From contig NZ_JAGSHX010000006.1 of the NCBI RefSeq assembly GCF_018138715.1, forward strand, positions 1,426,001-1,490,000: 64,000 bases of DNA. Reading direction: 5' to 3'. A model generated the notes under the pieces. It saw only the letters and a program-made list of their open reading frames with translations, was not told the DNA's origin and did not search any database. Positions 52,195 to 60,370 of this stretch are shown here, piece after piece. The position numbers and the translations under genes are program-made. The DNA is from Streptomyces asiaticus. Its GTDB lineage: Bacteria; Actinomycetota; Actinomycetes; Streptomycetales; Streptomycetaceae. Numbering within the stretch: the first letter of the stretch is position 1; the number at the start of each line of letters is the position of its first letter.

Positions 52195-53233
52195 AGTCGG
52201 CGTATGCGTCCCTGATCGCGTCGGATGAGAGGTCGAGGTGCTCGAGGATCGTGTAGCGGCCGGGGCGCGTCTTCGGAGCGAACTCCACGACCTGGACGAA
52301 CTCGTCCGCGGTGAAGCCGATCTCCTCGGGCAGCACGGGCAGCCCGTGCCGGTGCAGCACCTCGGCCATGTGCTCCGACTCCTCGTGCGCCCCGCGCAGA
52401 CGCATCGCGAAGGCGGCGGCCAGGCCGCACTGCTCGCCGTGGCTGGCGGCGCGCTTGGGGAAGAGCAGGTCGAAGGCGTGGTTGATCTCGTGGCAGGCAC
52501 CGGAGGCCGGGCGGGAGTCCCCCGCGACCGACATCGAGATGCCGGTGAGCACCAGTCCCTCGGCCAGCACCTGGAGGAAGCCGTCGTCGCCGACCCCGCC
52601 GGGGTGGCGCAGCACGGCCTCACCGGCCTGGCGCGCCATCGCGGCCGCGAGGCCGTCGATCTGCTCGCCGGTCTCCCGGTTGGACAGCTCCCAGTCCGCG
52701 ACCGCGGAGATGTTGGACAGGGCGTCGCCGATACCGGAGCGGACGAAGCGGACCGGCGCCTCGCGGATCACATCGAGGTCGATGACCACGGCGATCGGGT
52801 TGGGCACCCCGTACGAGCCGCGGCCCGCGTCGTTGTCGAGGGTCGCGACCGGGGAGCACAGACCGTCGTGCGAGAGGTTGGTGGCGACGGCGACCAGCGG
52901 AAGGCCGATGCGCGCCGCGGCGAACTTCGCACAGTCGATGATCTTTCCGCCGCCCAGCCCCACGACCGCGTCGTAGTGCCCCGACTTCATCCGGTCGGCG
53001 AGCTTGATCGCGTCATCCAGGGTGCCGCCGTCGACCTCGTACCAGCTCGCGCCCGGCAGCGCCGGCGCCAGCCGCTCGCGCAGCAGGGCGCCGGAGCCAC
53101 CGCTGATGGCGATGGCCAGCTTGCCGGAGGAGGAGATCCGCTGGTCGGCGAGGACCCCCGCGAGATCGTCCAGGGCGCCCGCGCGGATGTCGACGACGAG
53201 CGGCGAGGGGATGAGCCTCGTCAGTACTGGCAC
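52160..53233 (-). CDS. glycerol-1-phosphate-dehydrogenase-like enzyme (EgsA/AraM family)
   Basis: A 357-residue iron-containing-alcohol-dehydrogenase-fold protein of the sn-glycerol-1-phosphate dehydrogenase branch. NAD(P)-binding features are AVVGLGGGKIIDCAKFAA; metal-ligand positions are LSHDGLCSPVA (Asp), CHEINHAFDLLF (His) and ASHGEQCGLAAAF (His). Archaea use this enzyme to make the glycerol-1-phosphate backbone; in bacteria the AraM group is rare and of diverse use. Here it sits between a nucleotidyltransferase (13-bp overlap) and a CDP-alcohol transferase (35-bp overlap), suggesting that it makes the phospho-alcohol that is activated and transferred. A cyclitol- or sugar-phosphate substrate is the alternative. 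Confidence 0.85.
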   Translation of the reverse strand: MPVLTRLIPSPLVVDIRAGALDDLAGVLADQRISSSGKLAIAISGGSGALLRERLAPALPGASWYEVDGGTLDDAIKLADRMKSGHYDAVVGLGGGKIIDCAKFAAARIGLPLVAVATNLSHDGLCSPVATLDNDAGRGSYGVPNPIAVVIDLDVIREAPVRFVRSGIGDALSNISAVADWELSNRETGEQIDGLAAAMARQAGEAVLRHPGGVGDDGFLQVLAEGLVLTGISMSVAGDSRPASGACHEINHAFDLLFPKRAASHGEQCGLAAAFAMRLRGAHEESEHMAEVLHRHGLPVLPEEIGFTADEFVQVVEFAPKTRPGRYTILEHLDLSSDAIRDAYADYAKAVSQAISG

Positions 53234-53973
53234 GCGATCTCACGGCCCTTCGCCAGATCGTCGTGGTTGTCGATCTCGACCCACTTGATGTCGCCGATGG
53301 GTGCCACGTCGACCTTGAAGCCGCGGTTGACCAGCTCCTGGTAGCCGTCCTCGTAGTAGAGGTCGGGGTCGCGCTCGAAGGTGGTCTTCAGCGCGTCCGC
53401 GAGCTCCGCGGCGGCCTCGCCCTCGATGAGGGTGACACCGATGTACTCACCGGTCGCCTCGGCCGGGTCCATCAGCTTGGTGATCTTCTGGACGCCCTTG
53501 TCGGGGTCGGCGACGACCTTCATCTCCTCGTCGGCGAGCTGCTTGACCGTGTCCAGGGCGAGGATGATCTTCTGGCCGTTGCCGCGCGCGGCCAGCAGGG
53601 TCTTCTCGACCGAGACCGGGTGCACGGTGTCGCCGTTGGCGAGGATCACGGAGTGCTGGATCGCGTCACGGGCACACCAGAGGGAGTAGGCGTTGTTCCA
53701 CTCCTCGGCCTTGTCGTTGTCGATCAGCGTGAGCTTGACGCCGTAACGCTGCTCCAGGGCCTCCTTGCGCTCGTACACGGCCTCCTTGCGGTAGCCGACG
53801 ACGATGGCGACCTCGGTCAGACCGACCTCCGCGAAGTTGCCGAGGGTCAGGTCGAGGACGGTGGTCTCACCTTCCTTCCCTTCGGGTCCTACGGGCACCA
53901 GGGCCTTGGGAAGCGTGTCGGTGTAGGGGCGCAGACGCCGTCCGGCGCCGGCCGCGAGCACGAGGCCGATCAT
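53221..53973 (-). CDS. sugar-phosphate/phospho-alcohol nucleotidyltransferase
   Basis: A 250-residue NTP transferase. The nucleotide loop is LVLAAGAGRRLRPYTDTLPKALVPVG, with the conserved Lys-Ala-Leu. The Asp of NGDTVHP and the later DGYQELVNRGFKVDV complete the active site. The short length and absence of a left-handed helix domain resemble the phosphocholine- or inositol-1-phosphate-cytidylyltransferase-like group. The ATG at 53973 overlaps the DUF5941 gene stop by 4 bp. It likely makes the CDP-alcohol used by the two CDP-alcohol transferases on either side. Confidence 0.9.
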   Translation of the reverse strand: MIGLVLAAGAGRRLRPYTDTLPKALVPVGPEGKEGETTVLDLTLGNFAEVGLTEVAIVVGYRKEAVYERKEALEQRYGVKLTLIDNDKAEEWNNAYSLWCARDAIQHSVILANGDTVHPVSVEKTLLAARGNGQKIILALDTVKQLADEEMKVVADPDKGVQKITKLMDPAEATGEYIGVTLIEGEAAAELADALKTTFERDPDLYYEDGYQELVNRGFKVDVAPIGDIKWVEIDNHDDLAKGREIACQY

Positions 53974-56495
53974 GCGGGTTCTCCTGATTCGTCGTGTACA
54001 GCGGGTGCTCCTGAGGACACCCAGAAGCGGATGCTCTCGATGAGCACCGCCAGCGCGAGGACCGCCGCCAAAGCGGTCAACGCGATGGTGAAACCTTGGT
54101 TCTGGTGCGGCAGGGCAGCGGCGGCCGTGACCACCACCGTCCGCCCCTCGTGCCCGCCGATCGCCCGCACCAGCCGGTGCGGGGGCGCTCCCGTGCCGCC
54201 ACGGATGCGGTACACCGTGTCGTAGTGATGGTAGGCGACCGCCGCAACGAGCCCGAAAGCCGCCGGCAACGCGCCGTTCACCTCCGAGCAAGCCGCCAGG
54301 ATCAGGATGGTGCCGTATTCGGCCGCGCGGAAGAGCGGCGGCACCAGCCAGTCGAGGGGGCCCTGGAGGGGCGCGGCGACGGCGACGCCCGAGAGGACCG
54401 CGTAGAGCACGGCGCAGCCGACGGGCACCCAGGAGCCGAAACCTGCGGCCGCGGTGCCGGCCAGGACGGCCGCCGTGCCGAGGGCGGCCGCGAGCGGGGC
54501 GAGGTACGAACTCGCCCCGCGGCGGGCGGCCTTGGCGACCAGCTCGGCCAGCGGGCCGGAGTCGGCCAGCTCGGCGAGGGCGCGGGCGGCCCGGTCCGTG
54601 CGCTCGGCCCGGCGGGTCAGCGAGCGCAGCACCCGGCCGGCGGTGGTGTAGCAGGCGGCCAGCGCACAGCCGATGAGCAGTGCGTAGAAGGTGATACGGG
54701 GGGTGGTGAGCGCCGTCAGCACCGCGATCATCGCCCAGCGCTCGCCGATCGGCAGCACGATCATGCGGCGCACCCAGACCGTCCAGCCGACGCTGTCGAG
54801 GCGGCCGGAGAGGGCGGCGGTGGGGCTGGTGTTGCCGGTGGCGTCGTGATTGGCCTCGTTGAAGGCGAAGTCCACGACATGACGGCAGGTCTGGAGCACC
54901 ATCGCGCCGAGCGCGAGCGCCCAGACGTCGTCGCCGTCGGCGCGGGCGGCGCCGAGCGCAAGGCCCGCGTAGTAGGCGTACTCCTTGGCGCGGTCGAACG
55001 TGGCGTCCAGCCAGGCGCCGAGCGTGGAGTACTGGAGCGAGTAGCGGGCCAACTGCCCGTCGGTGCAGTCGAGCACGAACGAGGCGATCAGCAGCACACC
55101 GGCCGAGACGAACCCGGGCCGGGTGCCGGTGGCGGCGCAGGCCGCGGCGATGAGCGCGGTGAGGAGGGAGGCGGTGGTGACCTGATTGGGGGTCAACCCG
55201 CGCCGGGCGCACCAGCGGGCGATGTAGCGGGAGTACGGGCTGATGCAGAAGGTCGTGAAGAAGCCGTCCCGCGCCTTCACGGCCGACCGCAGCCGCACCC
55301 GCTCGTCGTCCACCGCGTCCACGGCGTCCCGCGCCGCGGCCCGCGCGGCGGCGTCCGCGGGCACGGCGGCCACGAGCACCCCGAGCTCGGGCCGGTGCAC
55401 GGTGACGCCTTCGGCGTCGAGGGCGGCGGCGAGGTCGTCCACGCGGGAGCGGGCGTCGGCGGCGGCGTGCATGGCCGCCACCTCGGCGGGGGCCACGGAC
55501 CGCGACGGTGCGGCGAGGCCGTCGGCGGCGTGCCCTGCGGCGACCGTCTCACCGGCCCGCGTGGCGGGCCCGGCAGCCACGGCGTCCGCGTGTACGCCCG
55601 CGGCGGCGCGGTCCGGCGCGGCCCCGTGCGCGGCCTCGCCGGGCGCGGCGGCAGTGGGCGAGTCGGCGGCGGGCGCGTTGGTGGCGCCCATGGCCGCCAC
55701 CTCGGCGGGGGACTCGGAGGGGGACCGCGTGGCGGAGCTGTCGGCGGTGTGTGCCGCGGGGCCTGCACGCACGCCTGTGTCGGCGGCGCGCTCCGGCGCG
55801 GCCGTCCCGGCGGCATCGGTGCGGGTCGCCCGCCCGGCAGCACCGGCGGTGGTGGGCGAGTCGGCGGCGCCGAGGGCCGTGGCGACTCCGGACGGCCGCG
55901 TCCGGCTCCGGCTTCCGGCGTACTCGCCCGACCCGTGTGCCGCGGCGGGCGCGCGCAGCGCGGCGTCCGCGCTCGACGCCGCGGCCGCTCCCGGCGTGCC
56001 CGTGTGGCCGTCCCTGGTGTCCGCGCCGGGGCCCGGGGCCGAGCCGACGGGCGGCTGCGCCTCCCCCGCCCGGTCGGGCACGGCGGCGGGCACCGCTGTC
56101 GGCGCGGCCTCGCGTTCCAGGCTCTCGGCGGAGCCGAGAGCCTGGGCGGGGGCGGCGGTGGGCGCCCCGCCTCCGTTTCCAGCGGGCCGCGCCGTGGCGG
56201 CGGCAGCCGTCACCGCGCGGACCAGGGCCGTACGGGCCTCCGCCTGAACGCTGAGCGCACCGCGCACCGCGGCGGCGGGGAAGCGGGGGTCGGTGAGGGC
56301 CAGCCGCAGGGTATGGACATGGCCGACGAAGCGGGGGTCCACGAGGGCCACCCGCTCATGCGCCGGGACGGCGGCGAGCTCCGCCGTGACCCCGGCGGCG
56401 TCGGCCGCCGTACGCACGGCGAAGCCCAGCGACCGCAGGTCGTCCTCGAGGGACGAGCCGGCGACCGGCGCACCGGTGAGAATCGCGGTCGACAG
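53970..56495 (-). CDS. DUF5941 protein with a CDP-alcohol phosphatidyltransferase domain
   Basis: A protein of about 841 residues. The N-terminal domain (STAILTGAPVAGSSLEDDLRSLGFAVR, then ALVDPRFVGHVHTLRLALTDPRFP) is interrupted by about 220 residues of Ala/Pro/Gly-rich, repeat-bearing sequence (SPAEVAAM occurs in two related forms), then resumes at SRVDDLAAALDAEGVTVHRPELG. The CDP-alcohol motif is DCTDGQLARYSLQYSTLG with LDATFDRAKE following. About ten membrane segments lie downstream. A ribosome-binding AAGGAG stands 9 bases before an in-frame CTG (56495), and the sequence from there reads like the domain's true start; the first ATG/GTG-type codon is GTG 56417, without a signal. It is the first gene of the wall-polymer operon. 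Confidence 0.85.
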   Translation of the reverse strand: MSTAILTGAPVAGSSLEDDLRSLGFAVRTAADAAGVTAELAAVPAHERVALVDPRFVGHVHTLRLALTDPRFPAAAVRGALSVQAEARTALVRAVTAAAATARPAGNGGGAPTAAPAQALGSAESLEREAAPTAVPAAVPDRAGEAQPPVGSAPGPGADTRDGHTGTPGAAAASSADAALRAPAAAHGSGEYAGSRSRTRPSGVATALGAADSPTTAGAAGRATRTDAAGTAAPERAADTGVRAGPAAHTADSSATRSPSESPAEVAAMGATNAPAADSPTAAAPGEAAHGAAPDRAAAGVHADAVAAGPATRAGETVAAGHAADGLAAPSRSVAPAEVAAMHAAADARSRVDDLAAALDAEGVTVHRPELGVLVAAVPADAAARAAARDAVDAVDDERVRLRSAVKARDGFFTTFCISPYSRYIARWCARRGLTPNQVTTASLLTALIAAACAATGTRPGFVSAGVLLIASFVLDCTDGQLARYSLQYSTLGAWLDATFDRAKEYAYYAGLALGAARADGDDVWALALGAMVLQTCRHVVDFAFNEANHDATGNTSPTAALSGRLDSVGWTVWVRRMIVLPIGERWAMIAVLTALTTPRITFYALLIGCALAACYTTAGRVLRSLTRRAERTDRAARALAELADSGPLAELVAKAARRGASSYLAPLAAALGTAAVLAGTAAAGFGSWVPVGCAVLYAVLSGVAVAAPLQGPLDWLVPPLFRAAEYGTILILAACSEVNGALPAAFGLVAAVAYHHYDTVYRIRGGTGAPPHRLVRAIGGHEGRTVVVTAAAALPHQNQGFTIALTALAAVLALAVLIESIRFWVSSGAPAVHDESGEPA

Positions 56496-56765
56496 ACGAA
56501 CTCACTCCTTGGCAGCTGACATGGTGGCCGCGCCGCTGATGGCACTGGCCTGGGGGCCCTCCGGGCCGTGGGCATCGCACGCCCTGGCCCCGTGGGGTCG
56601 GCGGCACGTCCGGCAGAGGCTATCGGATCGATGGAAGCCGCCGTTCACCGCACATTCACCACACGATCGGGGGAACGACCACTTCCGCGCGCCGCCGATC
56701 ATCATGGTGGATGGCGGCTGTCCTCCACAAACGGCGATCGCCCCGCCATGGATAGGGTGCGGGGC

Positions 56766-57752
56766 ATGACATGGCTGATCACAGGTGGTGCCGGATATAT
56801 CGGGTCGCATGTCGTGCGGGCCATGGCCGAGGCGGGCGAGTCCGTGGCCGTGCTCGACGACCTGACCAGCGGCGTCCGGGCGCGGCTGCCCGAGGACGTA
56901 CCGCTGGTGAGCGGCTCCACCCTGGACCGTGGGCTGCTGGACCGCACCTTCGCCGAGCTGGGGGTCACCGGTGTGGTGCATCTCGCGGCGAAGAAGCAGG
57001 TCGGGGAGTCCGTGGAGCAGCCGCTCCGCTACTACCGGGAGAATGTGCACGGGCTCACGGTGCTGCTGGAGGCGGCGGTCGCGGCCGGTGTCAGCCGCTT
57101 CCTCTTCTCCTCCTCCGCCGCCGTCTACGGCATGCCCGATGTGGAACTCGTCACCGAGGACACCCCGTGCCTGCCGATCAATCCGTATGGAGAGACCAAG
57201 CTGGCCGGAGAGTGGCTGGTCAGAGCGGCGGGCGCGGCCCACTCCCTCTCCACGGCCTGTCTGCGCTACTTCAATGTGGCGGGTGCCACGCGCCCCGATC
57301 TGGCCGACACCGGAGTGTTCAACATCATCCCGATGATGTTCGAGCGGATCACCGAGGGAGAGCCGCCGCGGATCTTCGGTGATGACTACGACACCCCCGA
57401 CGGCACCTGTGTCCGCGACTACATCCATGTCGAGGATCTGGCCTCCGCCCATCTGGCCGTGGCCCGTCGGCTGGCGGCGCAGCCGGAGCCGGGCGATCTC
57501 ACGGTGAACATCGGCACCGGCCGGGGCGTCTCGGTGCGGGAGATGTCCGATCTGATCGGCGAGATCACCGGCCGACCCGAGCTCACCCCCGTGGTGGGGC
57601 CCCGCCGGGCGGGCGATCCGGCCCGGGTCGTCGGATCCACCGAACTGATCACCAAGGAGCTGGGCTGGAGCGCCCGGCACGATGTGCGCGCGATGGTGGA
57701 GTCGGCCTGGGAGGGCTGGTGCCTGCACCACCCCGAGGCCCGGCGCGGCTGA
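56766..57752 (+). CDS. galE: UDP-glucose 4-epimerase
   Basis: A 328-residue extended SDR. The NAD site is ITGGAGYIGSHVVRA; HLAAKKQVGESVEQPLRYY, SSSAAVYGMP and NPYGETKLAGEW supply the catalytic Ser and Tyr-x3-Lys; FNVAGATRPD and DGTCVRDYIHVEDLA are the substrate-side signatures of GalE. It interconverts UDP-glucose and UDP-galactose. It is divergent from the wall-polymer operon across a 270-bp gap and probably supplies the nucleotide sugar for the GT2 enzyme. No galT or galK is nearby. The ribosome-binding site (GGGGC) is weak. Confidence 0.93.
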   Translation: MTWLITGGAGYIGSHVVRAMAEAGESVAVLDDLTSGVRARLPEDVPLVSGSTLDRGLLDRTFAELGVTGVVHLAAKKQVGESVEQPLRYYRENVHGLTVLLEAAVAAGVSRFLFSSSAAVYGMPDVELVTEDTPCLPINPYGETKLAGEWLVRAAGAAHSLSTACLRYFNVAGATRPDLADTGVFNIIPMMFERITEGEPPRIFGDDYDTPDGTCVRDYIHVEDLASAHLAVARRLAAQPEPGDLTVNIGTGRGVSVREMSDLIGEITGRPELTPVVGPRRAGDPARVVGSTELITKELGWSARHDVRAMVESAWEGWCLHHPEARRG

Positions 57753-58030
57753 CCGGGCCCCGCCCCGGCGCCGTCGGCCTGGCCGCGAACCTGGTGTCGC
57801 CGGCCCTGCTCCGGGGCGGGCGGCGCACCAGCCTGAACGTCCGGGGCGCCTTCCTGGACCGCACGCCCTTCAGGGACGTCTGGGGGAGCACGTCGACGTC
57901 GGACACCGCACGTTCCAGCCGGAACCGGGTGGGCATGCTGATCACGAAGCCAAGCTGTGCCACTGACACGGACGTGGGGCACATGTGCGGCAGACTTGGA
58001 CGTTCACGAGTCGGAACTATGAGGATGGTC

Positions 58031-58633
58031 ATGCCGATCACACCTGCCAACGGCGGCTCCGCCGAGACCGCCGCGCCGAGCGGTTCCGCAGAGCCGATCA
58101 TGCTCGAGCTGGTCGACGAGGACGGTACGACGATCGGCACCGCGGAGAAGCTCTCCGCACATCTCGCGCCCGGCAAGCTGCACCGGGCGTTTTCGGTCTT
58201 CCTCTTCGACGACGAGGGGCGGCTGCTGCTCCAGCGCCGCGCGCTGGGCAAGTACCACTCCCCCGGGGTCTGGTCCAACACCTGCTGCGGCCACCCGTAC
58301 CCCGGTGAGCCGCCGTTCGTGGCCGCCGCCCGGCGCACCGCCGAGGAGCTGGGCACGGCACCCGCGCTGCTGCGGGAGGCGGGCACGGTCCGCTACAACC
58401 ACCCGGACCCGGCCTCCGGCCTGGTGGAGCAGGAGTACAACCACCTCTTCGCGGGGCTGGTGCGGGCGACCCCGCGCCCGGACCCCGAGGAGATCGGCGA
58501 GATCGCCTTCGTCACCCCCGACGAGCTGGCGAAGCTGCGCGACGAGGGGCCGTTCTCGGCGTGGTTCATGACCGTGCTGGACGCGGCCCGCCCGACGGTC
58601 CGTGAGCTCACCGGGACGGCGGCAGGCTGGTAG
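58031..58633 (+). CDS. idi: isopentenyl-diphosphate delta-isomerase, type I
   Basis: A 200-residue Nudix-fold enzyme interconverting IPP and DMAPP. The active-site Cys lies in SNTCCGHPYPGE and the Glu in EQEYNHLF; AARRTAEELG is the Nudix-like helix, and HRAFSVFLFDDEGRLLLQRRA is the usual core start. The ATG at 58031 has GAGGA upstream; ATG at 58019 would add four residues. It stands apart from the hopanoid operon, which carries dxs and ispG but no idi, and may balance C5 units for it. Its 3' end overlaps the convergent ATPase gene by 26 bp. Confidence 0.95.
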   Translation: MPITPANGGSAETAAPSGSAEPIMLELVDEDGTTIGTAEKLSAHLAPGKLHRAFSVFLFDDEGRLLLQRRALGKYHSPGVWSNTCCGHPYPGEPPFVAAARRTAEELGTAPALLREAGTVRYNHPDPASGLVEQEYNHLFAGLVRATPRPDPEEIGEIAFVTPDELAKLRDEGPFSAWFMTVLDAARPTVRELTGTAAGW

Positions 58634-59114
58634 CCGCGCCGGGCAGCGGAAGGGCGGCCCAGACCACCTTGCCGCCGCTCGCCGTGTGGTCCACGTCGTA
58701 GACCCCGCCCGCCTCCTCCGTGATCGCCGTCACCAGCAGCAGTCCCCGCCCACCGGTCCCGCCCTGGTCCGCCATCAGCGCCACGGGCCGGTAGGGATGG
58801 TTGTCCTCGACGGCGATCCGGACCCAGTCCCGGCTCAGGGAGACCTCGACGGCGATCTCGGGGGAGAGCAGCGCGGCATGCCGTACCGCGTTGGTGACCA
58901 GCTCGGAGACGATCAGAAGCAGACTCTCCACCAGTTCGTCGTTCACCGGCACCCGCTGATGGGCCAGCAGCTCGCGCACCGCGTGCCGGGCCTGTGGCAC
59001 GGAGGAGTCCAGGGCCGGTGCGGTGAACCGCCAGGTCCCCTCGTAGCCGACCGGGGGCGGCGGCGCGGGCGGGGCGTGTCCCGCTTCGGAGGGGACTCTC
59101 CCGACGATCTCCAT
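58608..59114 (-). CDS. RsbW-like ATP-binding protein
   Basis: A 168-residue GHKL ATPase. The N box is SELVTNAVRHA, the G1 region VEDNHPYRP and the G2 region TGGRGLLLVTAITEEAGG. The Pro-rich N-terminal 25 residues (PPAPPPPVGY) are disordered. Such proteins act as anti-sigma factors or serine kinases in Streptomyces, but no sigma or antagonist gene lies beside it. It is convergent with idi and the coding ends overlap by 26 bp. TGGAGA-like GGAG near the ATG supports the start. Confidence 0.88.
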   Translation of the reverse strand: MEIVGRVPSEAGHAPPAPPPPVGYEGTWRFTAPALDSSVPQARHAVRELLAHQRVPVNDELVESLLLIVSELVTNAVRHAALLSPEIAVEVSLSRDWVRIAVEDNHPYRPVALMADQGGTGGRGLLLVTAITEEAGGVYDVDHTASGGKVVWAALPLPGAATSLPPSR

Positions 59115-59464
59115 GTGCGATACCCACCCCTCGCCGCGGCCCGACCTCTCGTATCGAGTGTTGGGAAGCTCTGGTACTGACCCGATGGACTACGCACAAC
59201 TTGACGCTTATCGAGCGTTTTTGATCGTTGGCGTATGCCAGGGTCACGCGCTCGACTGTTCCTGCTCGCGTGGATTCCGTGCATTGACTCTGTGGATTCC
59301 GAGCCTTGACTCAGCCGTGACCGGCTCGAACGGCCGGGCCCGGCCCGGGGGCCGCAGGGGCCGCCGCGCGGCCGGGCACGAGCGGCCCGGACACGAGCGG
59401 CCCGGACACGAGCGGCCCGGACACGAGCGGCCCGGATACGAGCGGCCCGGATACGATCCGCCAC
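59115..59464. other. 350-bp divergent gap with a 15-bp tandem array
   Basis: It separates the ATPase gene (minus) from the crotonase gene (plus) and must hold both promoters. An AT-richer patch lies at 59195-59240, near GCTTATCGAGCGTTTTTGATCG, a candidate promoter region. The last 90 bp before the crotonase ATG are occupied by the repeat array at 59377-59451. No protein-like frame is evident. Confidence 0.5.
59377..59451. repeat. 15-bp tandem repeat next to the crotonase start
   Basis: CACGAGCGGCCCGGA occurs five times head-to-tail, the last copy starting TACG, followed by a partial copy to 59456. It ends 9 bases before the crotonase ATG, where a ribosome-binding site would be expected and none is visible. 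Confidence 0.95.
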
Positions 59465-60223
59465 ATGGAGCCCTCCCTGGAGCACGAGGTCGCCGACGGC
59501 ATAGCGACCGTCGTCATCCGCCACCCCGCCAAGCGCAACGCGATGACCCCCGGGATGTGGCGGGCGCTGCCCCCGCTGCTGACCCGGCTCGCCGCCGACC
59601 CCGCCGTACGGGCGCTGGTGCTCACCGGCGACGGCGACACCTTCTGCGCGGGCGCCGACATCGGCTCGCTGAGCGCCACGTACGAGGAGACCACCGGGAT
59701 CGCGCTGCCCGCCGAGGAGGCGCTGGCCGCCTTCCCCAAGCCGACCCTGGCCGCGGTGCGCGGCTACTGCGTGGGCGGCGGCTGTCAGCTCGCGGCCGCC
59801 TGCGATCTGCGGTTCGCCGAGGAGGGCGCCCAGTTCGGGATCACCCCGGCCAAGCTGGGGATCGTCTACGCCCCCGGCTCGACCCGCCGGCTGGTCGAGC
59901 TGGTGGGACCGGCCACCGCCAAGTTCCTGCTGTTCTCGGGCGAGCTGATCGACACCGAGCGGGCGCTGCGCACCGGTCTGGTGGACGAGGTGCTGCCGGC
60001 GGGCGGACTCGACAAGCGGGTGGCGGAGTTCACGCGGGTGCTGGTCTCCCGGTCGCAGCTCACCCAGGCCGCGGCCAAGGAGTTCGCGGCCGGGCCCGTC
60101 GCGCCGGACAGGGTCGCGTACTGGCAGGAGCAGGTGGGGGACAGCAAGGAGGCCGCCGAGGGCATCGCGGCCTTCTTCGAGCGCCGCCCGCCACGGTTCC
60201 GCTGGACCCCGCCGACCGGATGA
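59465..60223 (+). CDS. crotonase-superfamily protein lacking hydratase glutamates
   Basis: A 252-residue crotonase-fold protein. The oxyanion-hole segments are recognisable: GDTFCAGADIGSL and VRGYCVGGGCQLAAACDLRFA. In true enoyl-CoA hydratases the two catalytic Glu fall in GGGCELA and FGxPEILLG; here they are GGGCQLA (Gln) and FGITPAKLG (no Glu). Hydration is therefore unlikely, while CoA binding and an isomerase, thioesterase-like or other crotonase reaction remain possible. The C-terminal helix (FFERRPPRFRW) is typical of the trimer interface. The start lacks a clear ribosome-binding site. Confidence 0.88.
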   Translation: MEPSLEHEVADGIATVVIRHPAKRNAMTPGMWRALPPLLTRLAADPAVRALVLTGDGDTFCAGADIGSLSATYEETTGIALPAEEALAAFPKPTLAAVRGYCVGGGCQLAAACDLRFAEEGAQFGITPAKLGIVYAPGSTRRLVELVGPATAKFLLFSGELIDTERALRTGLVDEVLPAGGLDKRVAEFTRVLVSRSQLTQAAAKEFAAGPVAPDRVAYWQEQVGDSKEAAEGIAAFFERRPPRFRWTPPTG

Positions 60224-60370
60224 CCACGGCGGGACGCGCCCGGGCCGGGCGGGTTCATGGGATCCGTAAGGGCGTCACGGCGGTCAAGGAGTGGCCGGAT
60301 CCGGCGGGACCGATCAAGACTGGTGAGACCCGGGCTACCGGGGGTGACTACCAGTCGGTAGCGTGCGCCC

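Noticed and set aside
57649..58386. Long minus-strand frame antisense to the end of galE and the start of idi
   Set aside because: Most of it mirrors two well-supported genes; the middle part (SMPTRFRLERAVSDVDVLPQ) looks mildly protein-like but has no start signal and I know no homologue.
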